From: Filosporella fistucella
Taxonomy: Eukaryota; Ascomycota; Leotiomycetes; Helotiales
Reading direction: 5' to 3'
DNA: 64,000 nucleotides
Assembly: GCA_030077755.1 (NCBI GenBank)
Contig: JAQJZZ010000013.1
Coordinates: forward strand, 744,001 to 808,000
Shown: positions 1 through 10,833 of the stretch, piece by piece
How the letters are laid out: each line of letters starts with the position of its first letter
How positions within the stretch are numbered: the first letter of the stretch is position 1
The notes under the pieces: model-generated
Told to the model about the DNA's origin: nothing
The model's database searches: none
Seen by the model: only the letters and a program-made list of their open reading frames with translations
Program-made: the position numbers and the translations under genes

Positions 1-2466
1 TGGCCGTTTTACCACACCCAATTTTGGCAGGACGTCGTCCATCTCACGGATGGATAGTAGTTCAAGTGGTATAGGTCTTCGGTAGACCTTCACTTCTTCC
101 TTCTTTCCAACCATCTTGACACGGACCAAAAGCATCGCATGATCGAAGAGGTACGCTTGGATATCCGAAGGGTCAGTTGGCGTCTTCTTCAGAGTACCCT
201 TGTAGATCAGTTCTCGCCCGGGATCTGTGAGCTTGAGATCCACTCGTTCATTGGGTCTGAAGCGCAACTGCTCATGCAATCGCTTCAGATTGAACCGATT
301 CTCAGCTTTCCCAGACTCAGCGTTCACTCGGGTTAATAGATCCCTGATCATTTTCATAGCCCTTGGAATGTCTTCCTTATCTTGACTGTCCGGCTCCGTA
401 TACTTAAGTACGTTATCCAACAGCAGTGGATAACGAGCAAGTCTCGTTGTTGGTTTCGTCAAATATCCATTGAGTTCTAACTTTCTGGATTCCTTCCGGC
501 GTTCGGTTTCATCAACAAACTTCGAGAAGTACGGGTTCAAAGAACGCTCATTTTCAAACTCGTACTTTCCAGCAAGTTGATTTGAACCATAGGTGATGAA
601 AGGCTCGAATTGCGGCACATATTGGAGGAAGATGTCACCAACACATTGCACAACAGGTTGCTTTTTCTGTCGTTCTGTAAGAGATTCTGCAAACTTGGAG
701 CTGACCCCATGGATGCTTGGAGGGTCGATAATGTTTGAGAATATGGTCCGCACAATACGTTCCTTTCTCGACTCGGGGATTGGTGAGGGAGCGGCGGGGT
801 TGTTAGAGCGTAATGGCATGATCCAGAAATCTCGCAAGTATTCCAGATCCTTTACAAAATCTCTTTCGGTATACATGATCTCGGAAATGACTTCCTGTCG
901 TTTCTTTTCCCGTTCACTCACGCTATCGGCGACTTCTTGCGAGACCGTATTGATCCACAACTTCTGCTCATCAGGCTCATCTACATCGTGCAGACTGGCT
1001 TGTGACTTCTCGCGCCGGAGACCTGGTTGTGGTTTCAGATTCAGTCTAGATTGTTGCTCCAGTCTTCTGGGACAAGCTATAGAATAGCAAAGCTGGTCCC
1101 TCGTACAAGTAGGCGAGTAGCATTCAGTCAACAGCACAAAGACTCCGTTAACTTCCGGTGTTTCATGAGGCTCATCCATCATTGTCTCTCTGAACTGATA
1201 CATTTCCGTTGCGGAATCACGAAGCCGGTGGTCATATGTGACATCGTGAAAGAATTTCTGAGCATCCAAAGCTCTTCCCAGAAGAAGTGCCAAGTTCCTA
1301 TCCGTTGTTTTGATGATGTAAGAAATAACATCCACAGCTTCTGCTCCACTGAAAGCATTCTTGTAGGTCAAGTCGTTCTTCGTCCTGTCACCAACGGTGA
1401 TTTTGTCTCTAAAGCATTCTCCAACTCGTGAAAGTAGAGCCGGGTACACAAGTGGCGATTTTTGACGTCTGCTTTCGGTACCACTGCTAACAGATTTCGC
1501 AACTGACGGACGATGCTCTAATGTTACTGTTCTCTCTGATGGAGCAATGGTAGAAGCCATGGACATTGTTCTAGTCACATCTCCAACAGTTGTGGAAGCC
1601 ATACTTGTGGTTCGGGACTGACTTGCAGGACTTCGGGGTCCAGGAGCAGGAAATCCGTTCGTTTGGTCTTGTTGGCCAGAAGAAGAAATTCTTCTGTTGG
1701 GAATTACGCGGCCGCTCATTGTCTGATGCTGATCTCGATCTTGAGGATAGCTACTCATTGACATTGCCCGATCATCATGTCTCTCTGGAACTATACGCCC
1801 TTGTGCAGTCGTCCTCGAAGCTTGGCTATGATATGGTGCTTGCCGGAATGCCATTGCCGGTGCTTGGTTATAAGTGTTCGGAGGAGGAGCATACATCTGA
1901 GGTCTCGTTATGCTTGCCATTGACTGCGACCTGTAAGGATCGGAATTCATGGCTGGTGCAGCATTTGAATAGTAGCGGGGTGCAGGAGGCCTCTGTGCAT
2001 ATTGTGCTTGTTGTGGAGGACCACGAGGATCAATACGATTCGGGGTTGGCACCGGCCTTCTATCTTGTCTTATTTGTTGAGGAAGATAATGCGGCTGCGG
2101 TTGTGACTGGACCTGACCTGGCGGACCTGGTGGTGGCTGTCTAGGTGGTTGTCGATGTCCATTTGGCATGCCTCCTCCGTTTGGCATATTCCCAGGAGGG
2201 GAGGAAGGGTATCCGCCATCTTGCCGCGGAGGAGGCTGTCTTTGCATCCCACCTTGCATACCCGGAACTTGAGAGTTCATCGTTTGCGTACGACCTGGAT
2301 GCATATTGGGAGGAGCCACAGAGGAGTTCATCGTTTGTGATCTTCCGGGAGGAGGGGCAGCGCCGAATATGTTCGAAAAGGCCGCTTCTCGTTCAAAATT
2401 CGAGGCATGTCCGTACGGAGGTGAGCCACGCTGCCCACCTGGGCGACCTTGCTGATAATCTGCCAT
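1..2466 (-). CDS. ROM2: Rho1 guanine nucleotide exchange factor (Rom2-like), 5' part, runs off left edge
   Basis: This protein probably activates Rho1 GTPase in the cell-wall-integrity pathway by GDP/GTP exchange at the plasma membrane. An uninterrupted frame of 822 codons runs from the ATG at 2466 to base 1, and a stop lies in frame just upstream of that ATG. Residues 1-330 are Pro/Gln/Arg-rich and low in complexity. Residues about 335-425 look like a DEP domain (YPALLSRVGECF ... GAEAVDVISYII). Residues about 520-715 look like the DH exchange domain (EVISEIMYTERDFVKDLEYL; later LTKPTTRLARYPLLLDNVLK, a typical DH signature). A PH-like stretch (ELIYKGTLKK, DIQAYLFDHAMLLVR) begins near residue 750. 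The CNH domain expected at the C-terminus of this family would lie beyond the window. No intron was needed. Family assignment is strong. The exact paralogue (Rom2 or another RhoGEF) is inferred. Confidence 0.9.
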   Translation of the reverse strand, partial: MADYQQGRPGGQRGSPPYGHASNFEREAAFSNIFGAAPPPGRSQTMNSSVAPPNMHPGRTQTMNSQVPGMQGGMQRQPPPRQDGGYPSSPPGNMPNGGGMPNGHRQPPRQPPPGPPGQVQSQPQPHYLPQQIRQDRRPVPTPNRIDPRGPPQQAQYAQRPPAPRYYSNAAPAMNSDPYRSQSMASITRPQMYAPPPNTYNQAPAMAFRQAPYHSQASRTTAQGRIVPERHDDRAMSMSSYPQDRDQHQTMSGRVIPNRRISSSGQQDQTNGFPAPGPRSPASQSRTTSMASTTVGDVTRTMSMASTIAPSERTVTLEHRPSVAKSVSSGTESRRQKSPLVYPALLSRVGECFRDKITVGDRTKNDLTYKNAFSGAEAVDVISYIIKTTDRNLALLLGRALDAQKFFHDVTYDHRLRDSATEMYQFRETMMDEPHETPEVNGVFVLLTECYSPTCTRDQLCYSIACPRRLEQQSRLNLKPQPGLRREKSQASLHDVDEPDEQKLWINTVSQEVADSVSEREKKRQEVISEIMYTERDFVKDLEYLRDFWIMPLRSNNPAAPSPIPESRKERIVRTIFSNIIDPPSIHGVSSKFAESLTERQKKQPVVQCVGDIFLQYVPQFEPFITYGSNQLAGKYEFENERSLNPYFSKFVDETERRKESRKLELNGYLTKPTTRLARYPLLLDNVLKYTEPDSQDKEDIPRAMKMIRDLLTRVNAESGKAENRFNLKRLHEQLRFRPNERVDLKLTDPGRELIYKGTLKKTPTDPSDIQAYLFDHAMLLVRVKMVGKKEEVKVYRRPIPLELLSIREMDDVLPKLGVVKRP

Positions 2467-3272
2467 CCTTCCTTTTCACTGTGATAGCCAGTGACGCCCG
2501 TTTCCTCGACTACGCGGTCGTCGGTGGATTGAGACAGCACCACGCTGGGAGCAACCACCCCAGCCTCAGCGCCCACACTCACAGCTAGCCTCTATAATGC
2601 CTCGATGTCGACCAGACCTGGGTATAGGCCGAACAGAACAATCCGCGTCACAGGGAACGATGCTGGCGGGGAGGTTGTTGTTGGTCAAGAGATTGCTTCA
2701 ACTTCGTTCTGAGATTCCAACAGGGTTGATTGCTAGTCGCGAGAGGAGACGTCGATGCGAAGGAGACACATTGAAGGCAGTCAGCAATGACCACTCAATG
2801 GGCGATGTTCCGTTGCAGAGAAGAATAACTCGTAGTATCTTGGATTTTAGTATTCTTGCGACCTTTGACCTTCAAAAGGTAATGGACTCGCTCGCTACAG
2901 TAGCGCTTCGGAGCCTAGAAATGGGAAGGGCCGGTGAAAATGAACTTGGTCAAAGTCAGTCATTGAAGTTGGCTGAATGATTCACAAATAACCACGCTGC
3001 ATTGAGTTGTGAATTGCTATACATTATATGGGGTAGCTGTTTACTCGAGACTTAACATACTGAGGTCTTCTATATCACAATGTATGGAGAGCGTTACATT
3101 CAAAGTCATGAGACCGACGTCCATACTCCACGTGACTGCCAAGTGTTTTAGTTCGGTTGCCGTTGAAGCTCTTTGATGCATGGAGGTTGCTCTTATCACA
3201 GCTATTCAACGTCACTGCACCATCAACAACCTCAATTTTCGCCCTCAAGCCTGTGCAGACTTGACAATAATA
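2467..3272. other. divergent intergenic region between RhoGEF and V-ATPase c'
   Basis: About 800 bp separates two head-to-head genes and must hold both promoters. Open frames here (for example 2597-2980 on the plus strand) have no recognisable protein character and overlap the presumed RhoGEF leader. I see no RNA gene or repeat. Confidence 0.6.
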
Positions 3273-4026
3273 ATGGCAGACTCGGAGCAGGCACCAGCCT
3301 TTGCGCCGTTCTTCGGAATGGTAAGAGATTAAGCTATGATGTTAGGGGCGAAACACTGATAGCTTCCACAGGCTGGCATCTTCTTCGCGATGACTTTTGG
3401 ATGTATGCATGGGCAGATTTGAGAGGGCAAGCAGTGCTGATAATGGACTAGGTCTCGGTGCAGCATACGGTACTGCCAAGTCAGGAATTGGTATCGCTGG
3501 AGTTGGAACTTTCAGACCAGATCTGATTATGAAGGTTCGTTAGACACGTTCCGGTCATCACTGGTGGATCGAATTGATTTGCTAACTTGCATATCTGTAG
3601 TCACTGATTCCAGTTGTCATGTCCGGTATCATTGCGGTTTATTCACTTGTTATTGCGGTCTTGATAGCTGGAGATATGGGGCCACCCCCTGGTCAATCAT
3701 ACAGTTTATTCAAGTAAGAAAGGCATATCAGATAGAGTGCATAGACACTTGACTAAATATTGTTAGTGGATTCATGCATCTTGCATGTGGTCTGTCGGTC
3801 GGTTTGACTGGACTTGCTGCCGGATATGCCATCGGAATCGTTGGAGATATGGGAGTCAGAAGCTACATGCTTCAATCAAGAATATTTGTAGGAATGGTCT
3901 TGATCTTGATTTTCGGAGAAGTTCTCGGTCTTTACGGGTTAGTATATCCAGACAATGGCAAAATGTATGCTCACAAATTGCAGGCTTATTGTGGCCTTGA
4001 TCCTCAACACTAAAAGCAGAGGTTAG
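3273..4026 (+). CDS. VMA11: V-type proton ATPase proteolipid subunit c' (Vma11)
   Basis: This is a membrane subunit of the proton-translocating Vo ring of the vacuolar ATPase. Six exons join at 3273-3320, 3372-3402, 3452-3534, 3601-3713, 3767-3937 and 3984-4026, giving 162 residues, the usual length of the family. The product has four hydrophobic helices with the conserved strings [20 protein letters not shown] and [20 protein letters not shown], and ends in LILNTKSRG. The conserved Glu that carries protons is in helix 4 ([13 protein letters not shown]). The [21 protein letters not shown] segment and the C-terminal sequence fit c' (Vma11) better than c (Vma3) or c''. All introns are GT-AG and 46-66 nt. 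The second exon is only 31 nt. Confidence 0.93.
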
Positions 4027-6073
4027 GTGGAATTTATCCGAATACTCTACAAGAACAAACAAGGCATGCAATAGCCTTCTATATTGCGAGGAAGTGGGAT
4101 GATAGATACTGTTTGATTAAGAGGTGGGGTAGGTGCATTGCTTGGAGTTCTGGTCGTGTATAAAGGCAGAGCAAGATCCATAGCAGATCTTCAATTCGAT
4201 TATGTTGTACAAGTCGTTATTATTGGAGCTTGAAGGGGCCATTTGGGCTGGCAACCAACGCAATCATGCGCCACCTGGCTATCTAAGGCCAGAGCAAGCA
4301 GCAACGGTATATGGGAGTTTAACATTTGACAAGTGTCTCAAATTAGAAAATTCCTTTCTCTGCTTATCCTGATAATCCGCTTAATCGCGTGTTTTGTCTA
4401 CGTACATCTCGACATATATATTCTCTTTCTACTTATTTTTGCTCGAATATGGTGCTCATACGGGTTCTATTATCCACGTCGGCACGGTATACGACGGCTT
4501 TTGTTCGGGCAGGTAATATCTCCTTCCTCTTCAGTCTCACCCCGAACTTCTATACTATACACCTTGACTCGACGACTCGTATTCAAATTTCGCCTCGGTA
4601 CACTATTTCAAAGAAGCTTTCGGAGGCAAAAACAAGCTTTCATGGTGCACTCCAACTGTTCGTGACTTGCCTGCATATCCTTCACCTTCCTTGTTAATAT
4701 TGTACAAGTACAAGCGCAGATAGGAGACTCGGAAAATCATTTTATCCCTTCTCTTCTCCATGTTGCGTAAACTTAGCCCGCGATGGTGCGAATCTTACAG
4801 TCTAACTACCGGACAACGCCGAGATCTGTGTCTACAAGCAGGCTAGTTTCAATCTCGACGAGCATACCCAACTCCTTCTACATATGGCTTCGGGTACATT
4901 AGCCATTTATTTTAATGTGTGAGCTAATATTCAGTCAAAACTACGTGCTTGATGAATTCAAATACCGAAGAACAAAAGAGTGTGGTAATGCAACTCAGGT
5001 TCGGCATGTGTCTTGCATATTGTTCGCACGACAGCTCTCTTGGCCTCATAAAGTTTGCTTGGAGATGATATCTCAATTCTGTTATCAGCAGAAAAAACGC
5101 CGAAGAGGTCACACCTCCCTATCTTTCATCAAAAGCTCTTGGGAGTGATATACAAAGATCAGCCGAGTCAGGTGGCTACATCATCTATCTGACAGAACTG
5201 ATTACCTTGGTACATTTGTCTTCGGCTCAATGATTTGGCACACCATCAGTCACTTTATCTCGACAGCATACATCACTCTGGATCTTCCCCTAAGAGTGAC
5301 AGTTTGGCCATTAGCTCGATAGAGAGCCCTTTCATTTGGCATCAGATAAATTAGCGGTCACTACAGCGGGCTAACAGCGAGGTCCCGCCAACACTCAGCC
5401 ATTACCGGCATCCCAACATTACACTGCCAAGCCCTAACCGTTTCCCTACACAGAGTGCACAGGCTCTCAAACAACCACTCATCCTTAGACAAGCAACATC
5501 AACAGCATCGACCTTCTTCTCTAGGTTTAAGCAAAGTATCAAGTACCTTTCACAATACGCCGGTCCTTCTCCTCGTCAAGCGCACTCTGATGTCGATGCT
5601 TGATTCGGACCAGAGCTGATAGCTGATGCTAGCCACTCCTTGGAGAAGCTTGTTCCAACCCTGATCTCGGCAGCTTTCTGATATTGAACAACTATTAATC
5701 TTCCGCAAACGATCAACTCTGACATATCTATTCGTTGGACGCTTTCAGCCACGACTCGGGTGTATGCAGCCATATGCCATCATATGCATACCCATGATGA
5801 TATTGTTGGGTTGGCTCAGACCCAGGTACAACCGTGCAATCGATTGAAGTATGGTACCTATCGCATTACAGTTCCTCGAGTTCCTATCGCTTCTCGTGGC
5901 CAATGTCAACGGCAGTTCAGCGATTTTGGTCGATGCCGCCGACGACAGCCCTTCCTTGGTGCCCTAACTAGTAATTCGATCTCTATCCCTTTATTTCCCA
6001 CCTTCCTAACCCAGAGCTTCTCCCCGCGCTATAGGACATTGTTAGTTTGGATGTACATCAAGCTTAATCGTGT
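4027..6073. other. 2 kb gene-poor stretch
   Basis: No supportable gene was found. The short frames on both strands (for example 4333-4697, 4915-5148, 5760-6077) give Cys/Ser/Arg-rich translations without conserved motifs and with no splice-consistent extension. Composition is mixed and there is no obvious transposon terminus or long repeat. The right part (about 5.4-6.1 kb) is pyrimidine-rich. Confidence 0.5.
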
Positions 6074-6367
6074 TTAAGCCTTGCCTCTTTGACTGGTCGC
6101 TCTGGGATTCCGGCACTCAAACTTCATTTTACCTGCGTTGAGCTGTTGTTTCACAGAGAGATCGTCCATGAGCTGTAGTCCAGCATACCTAGCCTGCCAG
6201 ATGTAGATCTTGAAGTGGTCGTACCCGTCATGGGATAGTCTATTTGTCGGCACACCTCCTCTGGAAGGGAAGCTCATATCGCCAAGATTAAGCTCCTTCT
6301 TTGAATGCTCTAGGTTATATTTCAAGCTGGTTGATATGTGATTGACCCTGCCAATGATAGCAGGCAT
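6074..6367 (-). CDS. possible small protein or C-terminal remnant, unknown function
   Basis: A 97-codon frame starts at an ATG (6367) and ends at the TAA near 6076. Its central part (SFPSRGGVPTNRLSHDGYDH, then FKIYIWQARYAGLQLMDD) is balanced in composition and looks more protein-like than neighbouring random frames. I cannot name a family. There is no signal peptide, membrane segment or clear upstream exon. It lies about 210 bp from the start of the divergent aspartic protease gene. It could be a real small gene, the end of a decayed gene, or chance. Confidence 0.25.
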   Translation of the reverse strand: MPAIIGRVNHISTSLKYNLEHSKKELNLGDMSFPSRGGVPTNRLSHDGYDHFKIYIWQARYAGLQLMDDLSVKQQLNAGKMKFECRNPRATSQRGKA

Positions 6368-6577
6368 GCCAGAAAATTCAGCCAGACATGTGCATTGTAA
6401 TCGTCACTTTTGGATGAACTGGTGTTAAACCTTCTTCTTCATTTCTCGTCCTTCTCCTCCTGTAATGTCTGCGAGCGCTTGTGCATTGAGGATATAAGGC
6501 CAAGGAGTCTATCACTCTATTTCTTCTTCACCCACCTCATTCTCTTTGCTCTCTGTCCTGCGCTCGGAATATCCAGC

Positions 6578-8318
6578 ATGCTTTCTTCTCTCGCACTCCT
6601 CGGTCTTGCCATCGGGGCTCAAGCTGCACCTGCCTCGAATCTCATCGGCAGTTCCACATTCTCTGCTGAAGCGGTACACAATGACAATTTCGTCCGTAAT
6701 GGCACGGCTGCCATGTTGAGAGCATATGCTAAGCACCACTTGACTCCCACAAAAGAATTTCCGGAAGCTTTCATTGCGGAGTTGCAAAAGCGCCAGGATG
6801 GTTCTGCACCAGCCGTCCCGGCAGGTGGAATCGAATACTTGGTCAAGACCAATGTGGGTGGACAAACTGTGAACCTGGATTTCGATACCGGCAGCGCTGA
6901 TCTGTAAGTCCACTCCTCATCCCTTTCTACCGTCCGAAGTTGGAGAATCGGATTGCCCTTTGTGTCCTGGTGAAAATTGGAGAATTCCACAATACTCAAT
7001 CTTGGAATTCTACTCGTAGAATCTAGATAGCTTACTCAAGGGAGCCGGAGAGGGTCAAACACAGGGCTCTGATTCTACGAGTAGTAATTCACGTTCAAGC
7101 ATTGTTGGATTCTCACAGTACACCCGATATCACATAACCTAAACATCTAACGTCTTTCAGCTGGGTCTTTTCCTCTGCTCTCTCCACCAGCTCAAAGTCC
7201 GGACACAATGTCTTCCAGACCTCTAAATCGAGCACCTTCAAAGCGCTATCGGGCTACACATGGCAGATCCGTTACGCAGACGGCTCTGGCGCAAGCGGTA
7301 CCGTAGGAACAGATACCGTGACAATCGGTGGAACGAAAGTCACAAATCAAGCTGTTGAATTGGCTACGAGTGTCTCAGCGAGTTTCGTGAGAGATGTGGG
7401 GGATGGATTGTTGGGACTTTCGTTCAGTAAGATTAATACCGGTATGTCTGGTTTTCGTTAACAGCTTTCCATACACCATTCTCCAAACCACAATTTTGTA
7501 CGCAGCGTGCGTTCAAAAGTTCCGAAAACACGGAGCAAAGGCGTTGAACAATTGCACTATCCACGTTTTGAACAATGGGAGTCGAATAACCTTCATACCA
7601 ATCATAGAGAAAGTTCAGCTCCTATTGTATCTACCATCTCACCTCCATATTCCCAAGCCACTGACCACGTCCTCTCCCAACCTGACTCTCTTTCTCTCCT
7701 CTCAAAACACAACTCTAACACACTCTAGTCCGCCCAAACCCCCAGTTAACATTCTTCGACAACGCTAAACCCTCACTCTCTGCGCCCCTATTCACAGCCT
7801 ACCTCCCGTACCTCGCCTCCGGCACCTACGATTTCGGCTACATCAACAGCACCAAATACACTGGTACCCTATCCTATACTCCCGTCTCGTCCGCCAACGG
7901 ATTCTGGGAATTTCCCTCCAATTCCTACAAAGTAGGTTCCACCGTTCATGCCTTGAGCGGATTCACCGGAATCGCAGATACAGGTACAACGCTCGTGCTT
8001 ATGGGCGATTCAGCTGTGGATACATATTACGCCTCCGTCCCATCTGCATCGTATTCTAGTCAGCAAGGAGGATACATCTTTCCTTGTTCTACTACCCTTC
8101 CTACGTTGAGTATTAGATTAGGAGCTACCACATATGCCGACATTCCAGCCAAGTTACTGAATTTTGCACCTTTGAGTCCGGGTTCGAGTAGCTGTTTTGG
8201 AGGTCTGCAGAGTGTGGGTGGGGGACGCCAGAATATCTATGGAGATGTATTCTTTAACGCTTATTTTGGAGTTTTTGATGCTAGTGGACCGAGATTTGGG
8301 TTTGCGAAGGCGGCGTAA
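6578..8318 (+). CDS. secreted pepsin-like aspartic protease (penicillopepsin type)
   Basis: This is an extracellular A1-family endopeptidase. Exons 6578-6903, 7161-7441 and 7729-8318 give 398 residues, normal for fungal pepsins. The start was chosen because [16 protein letters not shown] is a good signal peptide; the frame is open further upstream but adds a long unlikely leader. A propeptide ending near LQKRQDG precedes the mature domain. The first catalytic Asp is in [10 protein letters not shown], and this motif is split by intron 1. The flap is [10 protein letters not shown]. The second catalytic Asp is in [10 protein letters not shown], and the C-terminus reads [18 protein letters not shown] Cys pair (PCSTTLP ... 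SSSCFGG) fits the single disulfide of penicillopepsins. Intron 2 (287 nt) is long for this window. It is convergent with the phosphoesterase gene downstream. Confidence 0.93.
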
Positions 8319-8573
8319 GTGGTTGCTGTTGCACGGTCATGAGAAGGGGACAGAACGTGGATGGAAGAGGAGAGAGGATGTATTAGGATGAGGGATGTGT
8401 GATAATGCGTTGGCATAAGATGGAGCTTTCTGAAGCCTATCAAGTGGTATTTACAAAATCAAATTATTCTCAATCTGCTAAATTGTCGAACGAATGTTGG
8501 CCGTAGCCTGCTATATGCTAAACACCATATCACAAACGCCTAAAGTTAAATATCCCCCATGATATCAAATACA

Positions 8574-10444
8574 CTAATCCCCACACTTCTTTGGCCAATG
8601 CTTCTTGATCCACCCCGAGATCAGCTCTGTGACTGTCTCGTTTCTGTAGAATTCTACATCATCACTTGTGTATTTCTCTCCCTTCATACCAAGACCCATC
8701 AATATCCATGGCTGAACGAAGTCCACAAACACGACATCAACTTTCTCTGGGTCTCCCTTTTCAGGGAAGGCGATTGGGTTCTGGATACAATTTGGGACAT
8801 TGTAGAATGAGATTGGTGCGTGTAATGTATCATCTCCGTCATCACCGCCATCGTCCTTGGTAGTATAACCAGGAACTAATTCAGGTGACAAGGACATCAA
8901 TGGAGACTGAGCTCCTCCTGGGAAGTCTTGCGGTATACTTGGGGCTATGAAATCCGATCGCATCGATATCTGCTCTGGCGGTGCAAGATGAAGGGTTTTA
9001 AGGCCAGCAGCCTCAAATACAGGACCACCGTTATTGAGAAGATCAATCAGTCCCTTTGCTGAACTATAGGGGACGTCTTTGATGTAGCGGAACTTGCTGA
9101 CAAATGGTGAAACAATGTATGTTGTATCAATGGTAAACGGTCCCTTGAAAATGTCAAATCTCATAGCTCCAGTATTTGTAATGGCCAGTCTTGGAATATC
9201 CTTCCGACTTTTATCGATGGCAATTTCTGGAAGAACCTCTTTTTCGAGCCATGTAACGAGGCTATCTTCGCTTGGGTATGGTGCCCGATTCAACCATAGA
9301 TCTTTTGGAGCACAGCCATAGCTGCTATCAAGGTCCAGTGCCTTCCTAGCTTCGTGAATTGCCTTGGAAACATTCTTGCCATGTTCAGTTGGGAAGGTGG
9401 TGTCGTTCAACTCAGAGTGGTAATGATAGCCAAAGAGATTGTTATCGATATATCTTCGTTCGAATGTCATACTGGCACGAAGCTCGATGTCAGACCCTTC
9501 CTTTTTGCCCTTTCCTTTGATGCCCTCAATAGACATCCATCCAATGGTCTCCATGTATCGGCCGCTTTGCAGTCCATATGACTTGGAATCATATTTTGCA
9601 AAATCTCGAATATGACTGTGTCCACCAAAGAACTGGATAGGTGTATCCCATTTCTGACTTCGAATCGCCTTGAAAATGGCTTTATACTCTGGCCCATGAA
9701 GCGCAACATGGCCAATGACCACGAATAGATCAACATCCTCTCTTATAGCTTCTTGAAACCACTTTTCTTGAATAGTCTTCTCAATCGGCTGGACTACAGT
9801 ATTATTTGCATTTCTAGTGAAATCAAACAGAAATCCGAATGCCAGAATTCGAATACCCTGATTCTTTGTTGTAAATTTGCGATATCGTTGTGCCATCGGA
9901 ATAATGTCGCCAGTTTTGGGGTTTACGTAGTCGAGATTTGAGGCAAGATATTTGCCCTTGAAGTTCGGGACTGTTTGCTTATACTCTTGTTCCGCTGAGT
10001 AGGTTTGATATAGTTCGTGATTTCCAGTACAAATAATGTCCATTTCCTGTTCCTTAAAAATGTCGTAGGTGTATTTCCCCTTGGGATCTGAACCATCGAA
10101 CAGTCCATTCCCTTCTATACGATCCCCAGTATCCACAAGTAGAACATCCACGCCCATTTTGTCCGCCCTTTCTCGCATCCTTTCAGCAAATGAAATATAG
10201 TCTCCCCAATCCGCCGAATATTGGGGTCTGTGATTCATTAGCTGCAGTTGTGTGTCGGGGGCAAATATCAGTACTCCTGTAAATGGCCTGCATGCCACCC
10301 GTGAGTGTCAGTTGTATGGAGAAAATTAAGTTGCCCCCATGGCAGAGGTCTCATGGGAGCTGCAACTGGCTTTGGAGCTGAAGGCTGTTCGGCGACAACT
10401 ATGTGAAGCAAGATGCCAGCCCAAGTAAACAAAAGCTTCGTCAT
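8574..10444 (-). CDS. secreted calcineurin-like phosphoesterase / 5'-nucleotidase family protein (YHR202W-like)
   Basis: This is a metallophosphoesterase, probably acting on phosphorylated nucleosides or related esters in the secretory pathway or vacuole. Exons 10444-10275 and 10227-8574 flank a 47-nt intron and encode 607 residues. A signal peptide ([18 protein letters not shown]) comes first. The metal-binding motifs follow in order: [43 protein letters not shown] and [10 protein letters not shown]. The C-terminal half resembles the 5'-nucleotidase C domain ([19 protein letters not shown]). The splice join restores [15 protein letters not shown] across the intron, which decided the boundary. 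The substrate cannot be told from sequence. The nearest characterised relative I recall is yeast YHR202W, itself poorly characterised. Confidence 0.88.
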
Positions 10445-10833
10445 CGTGTATTCTGCTCGTAGCTGCTGTAAAGCAGCTACAAAGTGGTGTAGATTTGATG
10501 AGATTGGTGAAAAGGAGTTTGAAGCTTTCTGCAACCGAGGAAGTCCTCAGCAGTGGTGCTGCTACGAATAACTCGGTGTGGATGAGAGGAATGATGAAGA
10601 TGAACCGAGAACAAAGCGGCGAGTGTTGAGGTCGCGATGAGACAGACCGACCTTGTGAGCTTTGATAAGGATTCCGATAAGCATGTGCCGAACCAGACTG
10701 GGCTGGATTTAATGCGGGCACGGACGCGCTCGAGATTCAGATATCAATCGGAAGCTCCTAGATTTTCCACAACCCATTTCAACGATTATTACGGCACGGC
10801 GACGGCACTGCAGTCCTCTTTGAATGGATCCAA

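Noticed and set aside
593..2588. Long plus-strand frames at the left edge
   Set aside because: They lie opposite the uninterrupted RhoGEF reading frame, which has clear DEP and DH domains.
4333..5148. Frames in the gene-poor region as possible small secreted proteins
   Set aside because: No convincing signal peptide with conserved Cys pattern, no splice support and random-like composition.
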